Origin: an uncultured Dialister sp. | GTDB lineage: Bacteria; Bacillota; Negativicutes; Veillonellales; Dialisteraceae | DNA length: 36,905 nt | Direction: 5' to 3' | Assembly: GCA_900314595.1 (NCBI GenBank) | Contig: OMVW01000015.1 | Location: forward strand, 1 to 36,905 | In this document: positions 1-7,849 of the stretch, in pieces | How positions within the stretch are numbered: the first letter of the stretch is position 1 | Layout of the letters: every line of letters starts with the position of its first letter | The notes under the pieces: model-generated | The model's database searches: none | Seen by the model: the letters and a program-made list of their open reading frames with translations, nothing else | Told to the model about the DNA's origin: nothing | Position numbers and translations under genes: made by a program

Positions 1-136
1 ATTTTGTCGTATTTTTTTCGACTTTTTTGCACAAAAAAGCACGCACCTTTCGATGCGTACTTGAACTATTTTATGAATTTCTTAAGTTAATGACATTGGT
101 GATAACTATGAACTGATAACTTCCTCATGTTATAAT
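1..136. other. Window-edge spacer with 18-bp palindrome and a -10 box
   Basis: AT-rich spacer ahead of the LUD gene. Positions 22-39 read CTTTTTTGCACAAAAAAG, a perfect palindrome whose halves resemble the arms of the palindromes around the first AAA ATPase (ACTTTTTTGCA). A consensus -10 TATAAT lies at 131-136 on the plus strand, with no convincing -35. The spacer is cut by the window edge, so the gene it came from is unknown. Confidence 0.5.
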
Positions 137-171
137 AGAGAAAATTAGTTATTTCTTAGAAAGGAGCAAAA

Positions 172-813
172 ATGGATCTTGAAAAAGCGCGGCGGGCGTT
201 TAAGCGGAACCGGTTTGAATGCAGCATCTTCAAAACGAAGGAAGAAGCGGCGGAGTACCTGAATGGAAAAATCGACAATTGCACGGTAGGGATAGGCGAT
301 TCTCTCACCCTGGCGCAGATCGGTCTCTATGACAAACTGATTTCCCACAATACGGTTTATGACCTTCACCACCTGCCGCTTGCGAACTGGGCAGAAGCCA
401 CGGCCTCCGAAAAGAACGAAGCCTTCCTTGCCCAGGCGAGAAAGACCCTCACCACCGATATTTTCCTCTGCTCCGTCAACGGGGCATCGGAGACAGGAGT
501 CCTCGTCAATATGGACGGTACGGGAAACCGGGTAGCAGGCTCCCTCTTCGGCCATAAAAAAGTCTATTTCGTACTGGGCAGAAATAAAATGGCTCCCACC
601 CTGGAGGAAGCCATCTGGCGCACAAGAAATATAGCCGCTCCGAAAAACGTGATCCGTCACCGGTTCCTCTGCGGCTGCAGCGCCCATGGAGGGGACAAAT
701 GCTACGACTGCGGAGCCCCCGACAGAATCTGCAACGCCCTCGTTATTTATTATAAAAAAATGAGAAATACAGAGATGGAAGTCGTCATCATCGACGAAGA
801 CCTGGGATTCTAG
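172..813 (+). CDS. LUD-domain protein (LutC/YkgG-like)
   Basis: 213 aa, cytosolic, LUD (DUF162) fold over most of the length. Seen: an N-terminal GIGDSLT motif, the family MDGTGNRVAG motif in the middle, and a C-terminal Cys-rich stretch (CGCSAHGGDKCYDC, then DRIC) typical of the stand-alone LUD subfamily. LUD proteins include LutC of the LutABC L-lactate oxidation complex, but many single-gene members have no proven substrate. The start is fixed by AAAGGAG seven to eight bases before the ATG, and a TATAAT lies at 131-136. No lutA or lutB neighbour is visible, so a role in lactate use is inference; a LarA homologue lies 12 kb away. It ends at a strong intrinsic terminator, so it is probably monocistronic. 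Confidence 0.85.
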   Translation: MDLEKARRAFKRNRFECSIFKTKEEAAEYLNGKIDNCTVGIGDSLTLAQIGLYDKLISHNTVYDLHHLPLANWAEATASEKNEAFLAQARKTLTTDIFLCSVNGASETGVLVNMDGTGNRVAGSLFGHKKVYFVLGRNKMAPTLEEAIWRTRNIAAPKNVIRHRFLCGCSAHGGDKCYDCGAPDRICNALVIYYKKMRNTEMEVVIIDEDLGF

Positions 814-1078
814 TTGTTAGTTTTTAGTGGTTAGCCCTTAGTAATCAGCAGTCAAAAAAATTGGCCGGTCCCGGCCAATTTTTTTATGGTTCTGTATGCA
901 AACCCGTCTGTGCAAAGCCCCCATATCTACTTGCGCCGCATCAGCGCCGCACCTTCCCGCGCCCCGCATCCCGCACCCCGAAATCTCGTTAAAGACTCCA
1001 TCGGTGCATGTCGGGAACAGGGCTAAAACCCGAATACCGTAATTGACTCAAGCCAAATCCATGGAGAGATGACTCAAA
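814..1078 (+). repeat. Heptamer tract plus CCCATA-hairpin-CCTTCCCGC module
   Basis: Directly after the LUD stop codon is a degenerate heptamer tract with units TAGTTGT, TAGTTTT, TAGTGGT, TAGCCCT, TAGTAAT. From 908 to 960 lies a module beginning CTGTGCAAAGCCCCCAT, then a GCGCCGC-type hairpin, then CACCTTCCCGC; related copies occur through the window. From about 980 to 1056 a tail contains CGAATACCG and TGACTCAA, matched near 8749-8772. No gene is visible here. Confidence 0.75.
854..885. terminator. Bidirectional intrinsic terminator
   Basis: A7 tract, TTGGCCG/CGGCCAA stem with a GTCC loop, then T7. It follows the LUD gene and works on paper in both directions, so it could also stop transcripts leaving the convergent macro-domain gene. 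Confidence 0.9.
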
Positions 1079-2131
1079 CTAACTCCCCAGCTGCTGCTGG
1101 TCATAGGCGAGAAGGGCTTCATTGATTTTATAAATATCATACACCCTGCGGGAGAGGTAGTAACGGACGATCACGTCCATCATCTGGCTCTTGGAAAGGC
1201 TGTAGCCTGCATACTCCAGGAGCGCCTCTGTTTCCGCCGTGGTCAGGCGAAGGCCTACGGCCAGGGCGAGGATGGTCTTTTTCTTTGGCAGGTACTTTGG
1301 ATTTCTGATTTTCGAGAAAAGCCTGCGGTCTATGTTGGATGCCTTGTATACTTCCGGGTCCGTCATCCCTTTTTCATCGATGAGATTGGTCAGGGCTTTG
1401 GAGAAAGGGATATCCAGTTCGAAGGGAAGATGACCCCTCCTGTCCTTCGGTGAACGGAAAAGAGATTCCTCACAGGCCGCCTCGCCGGGCGCTGCCATTT
1501 CATCGATGGAGCGGAGCATTTCCTCTTCCGAAAGGCCCCTGACCGCCTCCATTGCCACGTCCGCGTTCAGGGGCTCCACCTGCAAAGCTTCTGAAGGTTC
1601 ATCGGCCCTCCGGAGCATGCCGTTCACCAGAAGCCGCTGAATCGAGGGGAGCCGCCTGAATCTGGGCTTCGTGAGAAGGGTGAGGTACACCGTCATATCG
1701 GAATCATGATTTTTCAGGAAATTTACGATGGCCTTCTTTGCGATTTCCCGGGCTTCCTTCTCCGGATATCCGTAAACGCCGGCGGAAATCAGGGGAAATG
1801 CGATGGTCTCCAGTTTTTTCTCCTCCGCCAGGGTCAGGGCCGACGTGTAGCAGGATGCAAGGAGCTTCGCATCTTCCTTCGAACCGGTATACAAAGGTCC
1901 CGGCGTATGAATGACGTATTTCGCATCCAGCGCAAAACCGGGCGTGATCACCGCCTTCCCCGTAGGAACGGGCGCCAGTTTCGCGCAGGCCCGGGTCATC
2001 TCATTCACTCCTGCCTTGCGGAAAATCGCCCCGCACACACCGCCGCCAAAGGCGAGCTCATTATTCGCCGCATTGACGATAGCATCCACCTTCATGGTGG
2101 TGATATCCTTCACAATCGTAAAAAATGGCAT
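1079..2131 (-). CDS. Macro domain protein with C-terminal HTH-like domain
   Basis: 350 aa. Residues about 1-155 form a macro domain: DAIVNAANNEL, GGGVCGAIFRKAG, VIHTPGP and SAGVYGYP are the ADP-ribose binding loops of MacroD-type O-acetyl-ADP-ribose deacetylases or mono-ADP-ribosyl hydrolases. About 155-240 is a low-conservation linker. About 240-345 (FSKALTNLIDEKGMTD, IDRRLFSKIR, KKKTILALAVGLRL, YDIYKINEAL) is a helical domain resembling an XRE-type HTH often appended to macro domains in Firmicutes. The start is supported by AAGGAGGGG upstream of the ATG and a TATAAT at 2160-2165 on the minus strand. The likely role is removing ADP-ribose marks, perhaps with nucleic-acid binding; partner and target are unknown. 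It is divergent from the neighbouring ATPase gene. Confidence 0.85.
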   Translation of the reverse strand: MPFFTIVKDITTMKVDAIVNAANNELAFGGGVCGAIFRKAGVNEMTRACAKLAPVPTGKAVITPGFALDAKYVIHTPGPLYTGSKEDAKLLASCYTSALTLAEEKKLETIAFPLISAGVYGYPEKEAREIAKKAIVNFLKNHDSDMTVYLTLLTKPRFRRLPSIQRLLVNGMLRRADEPSEALQVEPLNADVAMEAVRGLSEEEMLRSIDEMAAPGEAACEESLFRSPKDRRGHLPFELDIPFSKALTNLIDEKGMTDPEVYKASNIDRRLFSKIRNPKYLPKKKTILALAVGLRLTTAETEALLEYAGYSLSKSQMMDVIVRYYLSRRVYDIYKINEALLAYDQQQLGS

Positions 2132-2159
2132 GGAATCCCCTCCTTGTCGTATTTCCTAT

Positions 2160-2165
2160 ATTATA
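2160..2165 (-). promoter_or_regulatory. -10 box of the macro-domain gene
   Basis: The reverse complement reads TATAAT about 30 bases before the start codon. No good -35 is visible at 16-18 bp, so this is only a partial promoter call. Confidence 0.4.
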
Positions 2166-2300
2166 GCATGAAGAAAGGACAGGGGATGTCGCGGGCCGGG
2201 GACAATGGGAGTGATTAGTGGTTATCTTCAGCGCCTGTTCTGCCCGACGTAAAGGAAATGATTCTTCCGGTCCTGAAATCATTTTTTGAAAATCCACGAA

Positions 2301-2346
2301 TTATATCTGCAAAAAAGTGGACAACGCCACTTTTTTGCAGATATAA
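2301..2346. repeat. Upstream palindrome of ATPase cassette 1, overlapping its promoter
   Basis: Perfect 20-bp arms (2301-2320 and 2327-2346) around the loop ACAACG; the inner arm reads CTGCAAAAAAGTGG. The promoter sits inside: -35 TGGACA at 2318-2323 and -10 TATAAT at 2342-2347 with an 18-bp spacer. An almost identical palindrome follows the gene at 3665-3716. Confidence 0.9.
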
Positions 2347-2347
2347 T
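2318..2347 (+). promoter_or_regulatory. Promoter of ATPase 1
   Basis: TGGACA-N18-TATAAT. The -35 starts in the left arm and runs into the loop, and the -10 overlaps the right end of the palindrome, so any protein binding the palindrome, or cruciform formation, would block the promoter. Confidence 0.7.
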
Positions 2348-2376
2348 AAAGAAAATAGTTTAACTCGGAGGTTCAC

Positions 2377-3666
2377 ATGGAAATTGAACGACCGCAATAT
2401 TTACAGAAACTGATTCAAAAACAGTTTAACGGGAAAGTAAAAATTATCACCGGTATCCGACGCTGCGGGAAATCTTACCTGCTTTTCCATCTTTTTAAAA
2501 ATCATCTCCTTCAGTCTGGTGTGAAAAAAGAGCAGATTATTGAAATCGCACTGGATGAACTGGACAATACTCCCTACAGAAATCCTTTTAAACTGGACCG
2601 GTTTATACGGGACCGCATAGTCTCTCCTGCCGTAAAATATTATGTTTTCATCGATGAAATCCAGTTTTCTTCAGCCATGAAGAATCCCTATACGGAAGAG
2701 GGGGAAAAAATCACCTTTGTCGATGCCCTCCTGGGTCTCATGAAGCTGGCAAATCTGGATATCTACGTTACCGGCAGCAATTCCAGGATGCTTTCCAGTG
2801 ATATCCTCACCCAGTTCCGGGACCGGGGCGATGAAATCCATATGAATCCCCTGACCTTTGCCGAATTTTATGCCGCCACGCCGGACAAGATTCATGCCCT
2901 TCGGGATTACTCCATCTTTGGCGGTATGCCCTACCTTCTGGAACTAACAGAACCGGAAGAAAAAATTAATTATCTGAAAACCCTGTTTACCGAGACTTAC
3001 CTTCGGGATATCATTGAACGCAATCATCTGAAAAACTCTTCTGAAATTCTGGAAATTCTTCTCGATTTTATTTCTTCCGCTATTGGTTCTCTCACAAATA
3101 CATCAAAACTGGAAAGCCGATTCCAGTCTGAAAAACATATTTCCATCTCCCACTCAACCATTGCCCAATATCTTGCCTGGTTTGAAGAAGCCTATCTCAT
3201 CAGCGGGGCCAAACGATACGACGTGAAAGGCTCCCGCTATTTCTCCACGCCCATGAAATATTATTTCACCGACATTGGTCTGCGGAATGCCAGACTGAAC
3301 TTCCGTCAGGTGGAACAGACCCATACTATGGAAAATATGATTTACAATGATCTTATCAGCCGAGGATACAGTGTGGACGTGGGAGTGGTTCCCGTTCGAA
3401 GAAAAGAAGGAGACCGCCGGGTGAGCAGCCAGCTGGAAATTGATTTCATCGTCAATCGGGGAACCGGCAGATGCTATATCCAGTCAGCCCTGCGGATAGA
3501 CAGCAAAGAAAAACAGTCCCGGGAAACTGCCTCCCTTCGCGAAGTAAAAGATTCCTTCCGAAAAATCGTGGTCCTCGGCGATGATATCATTCCCTGGCAC
3601 GATGAAAACGGCATCTACTATGTAGGAATTCAGGACTTTCTACTCAAAGGACTGGAAAAAATATGA
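2377..3666 (+). CDS. AAA ATPase, AAA_14 plus DUF4143 type (copy 1)
   Basis: 429 aa. Residues about 1-160: P-loop ATPase with Walker A GIRRCGKSYL, Walker B YYVFIDEIQF and a sensor-like TGSNSRMLSSDI. About 190-350: DUF4143 with a winged-helix-like part. The C-terminal part (MENMIYNDLI, LEIDFIV, CYIQSA) has the outline of a PD-(D/E)xK nuclease fold, but with IQSA where active enzymes have E-x-K; this Q is common in the family. The start is supported by CGGAGG eight bases before the ATG. The family is very common and duplicated in anaerobes, and its biochemical role is not established. A paralogue sits at 30280-31527. The gene is bracketed by two copies of one palindrome, the second overlapping the stop codon, suggesting a discrete cassette. 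Confidence 0.88.
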   Translation: MEIERPQYLQKLIQKQFNGKVKIITGIRRCGKSYLLFHLFKNHLLQSGVKKEQIIEIALDELDNTPYRNPFKLDRFIRDRIVSPAVKYYVFIDEIQFSSAMKNPYTEEGEKITFVDALLGLMKLANLDIYVTGSNSRMLSSDILTQFRDRGDEIHMNPLTFAEFYAATPDKIHALRDYSIFGGMPYLLELTEPEEKINYLKTLFTETYLRDIIERNHLKNSSEILEILLDFISSAIGSLTNTSKLESRFQSEKHISISHSTIAQYLAWFEEAYLISGAKRYDVKGSRYFSTPMKYYFTDIGLRNARLNFRQVEQTHTMENMIYNDLISRGYSVDVGVVPVRRKEGDRRVSSQLEIDFIVNRGTGRCYIQSALRIDSKEKQSRETASLREVKDSFRKIVVLGDDIIPWHDENGIYYVGIQDFLLKGLEKI

Positions 3667-3716
3667 GTTTTATCTGCAAAAAAGTGGACAACGCCACTTT
3701 TTTGCAGATAAGACTC
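3665..3716. repeat. Downstream palindrome of ATPase cassette 1
   Basis: Arms of 23 bp (3665-3687 and 3694-3716) with one G-T mismatch around the same ACAACG loop as the upstream copy. The central 40 bp (3671-3710) are identical to the upstream palindrome. It begins inside the TGA stop codon at 3664-3666. It may also act as a transcription stop, though a separate terminator-like hairpin follows. Confidence 0.9.
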
Positions 3717-4379
3717 AATTCCTGCCTTCCCGGCAGGGATTTTATTTTGAGAATCAGAAAAACGTATGAAAAAATCGGTCCTATAACTTTCCGTCGCGCT
3801 TTCCCGCAGTCCGAAATCCGTTTTTCCATACAAAAAAGGCCGCGCTCCATATGGGGCACGGCCTTTTCCATTTCCAGAATAAAACCTCCGGGTAAAACGG
3901 GCAGAATCCACCTTATGTGCACCGGAAAACGGAATTCCGGCTGATCGATTTACGGCTGATTCTGTTTCTTTCTGGAGGTTTTTGATTTTTTTGCTGCGCA
4001 GCTGAGAATTTTCAGGCTCTTTCCGCTTTACCATTCTTCCCGGGAATGTACAGTATGGAAACCGGCGGAAAGCTTCTGCCTTTTTTCGTTCTCTGCCTAT
4101 ATAGTGCAAAAAAGGAAAAATATTTCATTAATTTTTCGTTAGAATTAGTCCGAATTGAATTCGTTTTCCAGCCCCGCCGGTGCAGACCATGACCCGTGCC
4201 AAAGAGCCGCCCTGCGCCGCATAAAAGCGCCCCTGCGATTGTAAGGGCACGCGCCTCCACGAACAACAATCATCTCATCCGTTTCTTTCCCTCAGGAGGC
4301 AGAAAAATTCCCATATAAAAACGGCGCCCCATATGATTTTCAGGGGCGCCACCTTCACTTACCACTTATCACTTACCAC
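3717..4379. repeat. 660-base spacer with hairpins and repeat module
   Basis: No credible gene. A long hairpin at 3832-3867 (AAAAGGCCG arm, CCATATGG centre, CGGCCTTTT arm) could terminate in either direction. At 4309-4380 a copy of the CCCATATAAAA-hairpin-CACCTTC module (stem GGCGCC) is followed by a CACTTAC/CACTTAT heptamer tract that abuts the stop of the phytase-like gene. About 4140-4270 contains weakly similar GC-rich debris. Confidence 0.65.
3721..3747 (+). terminator. Probable terminator after ATPase 1
   Basis: CCTGCC/GGCAGG stem with a short loop, followed by the T-rich run ATTTTATTTT. A modest stem, placed just after the palindrome. Confidence 0.6.
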
Positions 4380-5723
4380 TTATAATTTTTCATCCAGCGT
4401 GAAGAACCAGATTTCATTATGCCGGTCCACAGGATCATTCTCCTTCAGGCCCAGTTTCACATTTCTATGAACTTTTCCGTCTTTATAAATATAGACTTTC
4501 TGATCCGCATCATAGGTATAGTCTTCCACGTCTGTTTCTGCCACCTGCGGGTCCTGCACGTCCACGGAAATACCGAAGTCGTTATCGTTCACTACGACGA
4601 TGGTCTTTCTGTCCGGGAGCAGGGTGAGGCCTTCGGCTTTTTCCAGTTTCCAGCCTGCTTTCCTCATATCGAGAATGAGTTTCTTGGAAACCGGTTTCAC
4701 ATTTTTCAGGGTTCCCAGTTCCAGCTGTCCGTCGTCGGGGATCACCGTCGCTCCGGTGAGGTCGATTTCGTAAATCAGGTTCTGCATCTTTTTATTCTGC
4801 TTGCCCTGTTCGATGACGAGGAATTTATTATTTCCAAGGGGAGCGATATCTCCCAGCTTGGCTTTGCCGAAATCCTTGTAACCGCCGTCTACCTGATAGG
4901 CGTACATGGCCGTCTTTCCCGTTTCCGGATCCACGGTGAAAATGCGGCAGTAAGGGCTTGTCTTCTTCGTCTTCTTTTCCACGTCCAGCGGGGACTGCAC
5001 GAAGCCCACGAGGCGTCCCTTTTCATCGATGGTCAGTCCTTCACTTCCCCGGTTCGGCACGCGGGAGGCAAGGATGGATGGAAGCCCGTTTCCCGGAGCC
5101 AGTTTCCGGATGATGCGGCCTGCCCGGTCTGCTTCCACCACGAAGGGTCCGTATTCATCAGAAATCCAGAAATGACCGATCCGGTCCACTGCCAGTCCCT
5201 CTGTATCGAGACCATTCGGGTCGGTGCCCAGATCTTTCAGGTTGAAATCAAAAGCTGTTTCTTTCGTAGAGCCCACAGAACCTTTCGGGATAGCTTTACC
5301 GGTAATTTTCTTTCCATCCACTGTTAAAGGTATGGAATCGGTGACAACTGCCTTTGTCCGGTCGGCACTCACATGAAGGATGCCTATATTCGGATTGAAA
5401 GAGGGGGCAGGGAAAATTTTGCCCGATTTTTTCTTTCCGCCCTTCACATACTTCGGCACGTCCCCGTTCGGTCCTCTGTCGGTAATGGTATAGAAATCGA
5501 TGGATCCGTCTTCATTGACACTCTTTAAAGTCAGAGCAGAACCGTAGCCGGGGAAAAGTTTGTGATGAAATACTTCTTCCTTTCCTGCATAAGGAATGGG
5601 AAAAGCACTGGTATCCACAATGGCATGACGCACTTCCACCGCTTCTGCTGCATTCGTGAAAGAAAGGGGCGAAAGACAGAGAACTGAGAGAGATGCGGCC
5701 AGTAATTTTTTAGAAATAGACAT
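4380..5723 (-). CDS. Exported esterase-like protein of the phytase-like family
   Basis: 447 aa. The N-terminus is a Sec signal peptide (Lys-Lys, then a hydrophobic stretch, cleavage likely near FTNAAEA, residues 23-27). The rest matches the phytase-like domain (PF13449 type): GSALTLK near residue 60, DRGPNGD, DTEGLAVD, ISDEYGPF, NRGSEGLTID and the late EGLTLLPD and NDNDFG motifs in a beta-propeller order. Members are often annotated esterase-like activity of phytase; the true substrate is usually unproven. The start is fixed by AAAGGAGGT seven bases before the ATG. No operon partner: it is convergent with ATPase 1 and followed upstream by a repeat-filled spacer. Likely extracellular or envelope located. 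Confidence 0.85.
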   Translation of the reverse strand: MSISKKLLAASLSVLCLSPLSFTNAAEAVEVRHAIVDTSAFPIPYAGKEEVFHHKLFPGYGSALTLKSVNEDGSIDFYTITDRGPNGDVPKYVKGGKKKSGKIFPAPSFNPNIGILHVSADRTKAVVTDSIPLTVDGKKITGKAIPKGSVGSTKETAFDFNLKDLGTDPNGLDTEGLAVDRIGHFWISDEYGPFVVEADRAGRIIRKLAPGNGLPSILASRVPNRGSEGLTIDEKGRLVGFVQSPLDVEKKTKKTSPYCRIFTVDPETGKTAMYAYQVDGGYKDFGKAKLGDIAPLGNNKFLVIEQGKQNKKMQNLIYEIDLTGATVIPDDGQLELGTLKNVKPVSKKLILDMRKAGWKLEKAEGLTLLPDRKTIVVVNDNDFGISVDVQDPQVAETDVEDYTYDADQKVYIYKDGKVHRNVKLGLKENDPVDRHNEIWFFTLDEKL

Positions 5724-6282
5724 GGTTACCTCCTTTATACTTTTTATTTTCAGTATACAGGGGCAATGTCAGAGACCATTCATAAAAAAGTCTATCCTGT
5801 GTAAAAAGTTTTTAAGGAAACAGGGCAGGCACGGGCACGATGGAAATCGTTTGTGACAATCGGCAATTCGCGCACGGCCGGGAATACACGCTGCCTCTCG
5901 AGCGGCAGGTACCGGTACAAGTTCGGCCGGGAATACAGGTCCATGTCGAAGTTGTAGAGTCACCGCCTGAGCAGGACCCTTGACAGCTCACTTGCGGGCC
6001 AAAGGCAAATAAAAATAGCCGCTTCCGGATTTTGACGCGGCCTCCGCCCCGTTCCCCTTATCCCTTTGCCCTGTTTTTCGGCCAGAGGCCCCATAAATAC
6101 TTGCGGCCGCCAGGCCGCCACCTTCACTTACCACTTACCACTTGTTTTCTCGGCCAGAGGCCCGTGCGCGAAGCGCACTATATAAAATTGGTTTCCGCAG
6201 GAAACCATATCCACCCCGAAGTCCGAAATCCGAAAAGCGAAACTATCTCAGGTCATCCAATCTGACAATAGACTCCACTCCC
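5724..6282 (+). repeat. 560-base mosaic of dispersed repeats
   Basis: 5833-6000 is a GC-rich module with CACGATGGAAATC, GTTTGTGACAATCGGC, two copies of GGCCGGGAATACA and GTAGAGTCACCGCC; sister copies lie at 19337-19480, 22463-22575 and, inverted, 29600-29700. 6052-6080 holds CCCTTA/CCCTTT heptamers. 6089-6143 is a CCCATAAATACTTG-hairpin-CACCTTC module with CACTTAC heptamers. 6160-6215 holds GAGGCCCGTGCGCGAAGCGC and a GGTTTCC/GGAAACC hairpin. The 6089-6215 composite recurs inverted at about 36640-36770. No gene is seen. Confidence 0.8.
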
Positions 6283-7122
6283 TCACGCCCGATTCATCCG
6301 GCTGTCCATAAGGATTCCGAAGAGGATGATTCCAAATCCGGTCAGCACTTCCGGATTCGGGTAGAGTCCCAGAAAGAGAGCCACCCAGAGGGGGCCGAGG
6401 ATCATTTCCCAGAGGGCCAGCACCGATGCTTTCTGTGCAGAAATCCGCTGAATGCCCAGGTTGAAGAGGCCGTAGCCTCCTGCCACCTGCACCACTCCCA
6501 GAATGATCATAATCATCCAGTCCCGGGCAGTTATCAGGGGAAGGGCTGCACCGGTGGAGGGAATGCAGGTGAAAAGAAGAAGGGCGATGAAAATATTTCC
6601 TAAAGCCGTAAGGCCCAGGGCATTTTCAGAAGCAGCCCGGGATGAGGCGATGCTCATGCCTGCAAAGAAGAGGCCTTCCGTGAGAGCGATCATATTTCCT
6701 TCCGTATCCGAATCACCGCTTCCGCCGGAACCCATGAAAAAGAGGACCCCTGCCATAATCACGGCAATGGGCAGAAATAAATGGGAATTGAAATGTTTCG
6801 TATGAATCGTCGCCAGGAGGAAGAGCCAGATGGATGCGGTGTACTGCATACCCACCGCAATGGCCGCACTGGTCATGGTGAGGGAAATAATGACGGAAAG
6901 GCAGAGCCCCAGGTAGCAGAGGCAGTAGAGGAGAAGCCACCCGTTCCAGTGAATTTTCTTCGGCCTGAGGAACGGAAGCAGCACACAAGCCGCAATGAGG
7001 GACCGCAGGGCACAGATCAGGAGCGGATCCAGAGTCAGATACTTCACAAAAGGAGAATTGAGACTCCAGCAGACAGCGCCTGCCAGGACAAGGAAAGAAC
7101 CGGAAATATGGGGAATTTTCAT
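6283..7122 (-). CDS. EamA/DMT-family inner membrane transporter
   Basis: 279 aa from the ATG at 7122. Hydrophobic throughout, with about ten predicted membrane segments in two EamA-type halves; the first helix starts SGSFLVLAGAVCWSLNSPFVKY and the second half carries GVVQVAGGYGLFNLGIQ. DMT exporters or importers handle amino acids, nucleotide sugars or other metabolites; the substrate cannot be read. I chose ATG 7122 because AGAAGGTG sits seven bases upstream and MKIPHISG starts the first helix; the frame stays open 99 codons further upstream, but that part only translates the 62-bp repeat array. The gene is read out of that array, which forms its leader. It diverges from tetR, a common arrangement for a regulator and its target, although tetR operators lie beyond the array. 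Confidence 0.85.
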   Translation of the reverse strand: MKIPHISGSFLVLAGAVCWSLNSPFVKYLTLDPLLICALRSLIAACVLLPFLRPKKIHWNGWLLLYCLCYLGLCLSVIISLTMTSAAIAVGMQYTASIWLFLLATIHTKHFNSHLFLPIAVIMAGVLFFMGSGGSGDSDTEGNMIALTEGLFFAGMSIASSRAASENALGLTALGNIFIALLLFTCIPSTGAALPLITARDWMIMIILGVVQVAGGYGLFNLGIQRISAQKASVLALWEMILGPLWVALFLGLYPNPEVLTGFGIILFGILMDSRMNRA

Positions 7123-7139
7123 AGTAACACCTTCTTTTT

Positions 7140-7573
7140 GCCTGCCGAGTCGACCTGAGGTTTTGCGGCATTCAAAACCGGAACTTTGGAGTATTCGTTT
7201 GGCCTGCCGATACGACTTGAGATTCTGCGGCATTCGAGTCCGGAGCTTTGAAGTATTCGTTTGGCCTGCCGATACGACTTGAGATTCTGCGGCATTCGAG
7301 TCCGGAGCTTTGAAGTATTCGTACGGCCTGCCGGTTCGACTTGAACTTCTGCGGCATTTGAGCCTGGAACTTTGGGGTATTCGTGTAGCCTGCCGATACG
7401 ACTTGAGGTTTTGTGGCATTTGAGCCGGGAGCTTTGAAGTATTCGTACGGCCTGCCGAGACGACTTGAGGTTTTGCGGCATTTGCGTCCGGAACTTTGGG
7501 GTATTCGTGTAGCCTGCCGATACGACTTGAGGTTTTGTGGCATTTGAGCCGGGAGCTTTGATGTATTCGCAGA
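7140..7573 (-). repeat. 62-bp tandem repeat array A, seven units
   Basis: On the plus strand GCCTGCC recurs at 7140, 7202, 7264, 7326, 7388, 7450 and 7512: exactly 62 bp each time. Read on the minus strand a unit starts GGCAGGC, continues with ACGAATACTTCAAAG, a variable block, ATGCCGCA and CAAGTCGTATC. The last unit joins directly to the ribosome site of the EamA gene, so the array is its 5' leader. All three minus-strand frames are open, but 62 is not a multiple of 3, so no frame encodes a uniform repeat. Confidence 0.95.
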
Positions 7574-7752
7574 AGCAGTCATTAACTATTGACTATTAAC
7601 CATTAACCCTGCTATCCTGTTTCCTCGCATGTATGGATTTCCAGTCATTTACCTTATTAGCCGTTAGCCATCAGCCATCAGCCATTACCAATTAACTATT
7701 ATCAGCCATTCCGCTTTATAGAATTCTAACCACTAACCGCTAATCCCTAACC
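7574..7752 (-). repeat. Pre-array block A: heptamer tracts and GAATTC block
   Basis: Read on the minus strand: GGTTAGG, GATTAGC, GGTTAGT, GGTTAGA heptamers, then GAATTC (7721-7726), TATAAAGCGGAATGGCTG and ATAAT, then TTAATTGG/GTAATGGCTGATGG repeats, then array A. The same order and almost the same sequence precede array B at 10253-10350, with two substitutions across the GAATTC block. Confidence 0.85.
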
Positions 7753-7764
7753 ACGATTATTATA

Positions 7765-7776
7765 TAATCATGATTA
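7765..7776. promoter_or_regulatory. Operator 1 for the TetR regulator
   Basis: Perfect palindrome TAATCATGATTA, upstream of the tetR promoter; it extends by one pair on each side. Just beyond it a further inverted repeat, GATTAT-TAT-ATAATC, overlaps at 7755-7769. Confidence 0.7.
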
Positions 7777-7780
7777 TTTT

Positions 7781-7809
7781 TTATTTGCCCCCATTATATG
7801 CGTTATAAT
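7781..7809 (+). promoter_or_regulatory. tetR promoter
   Basis: -10 TATAAT at 7804-7809; the -35 is weak (TTATTT at 7781-7786, 17-bp spacer). It lies between two copies of TAATCATGATTA. Confidence 0.6.
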
Positions 7810-7821
7810 AAAGAAAGTCAA

Positions 7822-7833
7822 TAATCATGATTA
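7822..7833. promoter_or_regulatory. Operator 2 for the TetR regulator
   Basis: Second perfect TAATCATGATTA, twelve bases downstream of the -10 box, over the likely transcription start. Two identical palindromes bracketing the promoter of a TetR gene are the classic autorepression layout. Confidence 0.75.
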
Positions 7834-7849
7834 GAATTGGGAGGAATTC

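Noticed and set aside
1702..1711. AATCATGATT as a third TetR operator
   Set aside because: It lies deep inside the macro-domain coding region with no promoter next to it; probably chance, and a caution for the site at 20385.
3663..4269. Small ORFs after ATPase 1 on both strands
   Set aside because: They read through the palindrome and repeat modules, have no ribosome site and resemble no family.
7119..7582. ORFs through array A, one in frame with the EamA gene
   Set aside because: Same repeat translation; the real start at 7122 has its own ribosome site and begins the first membrane helix.
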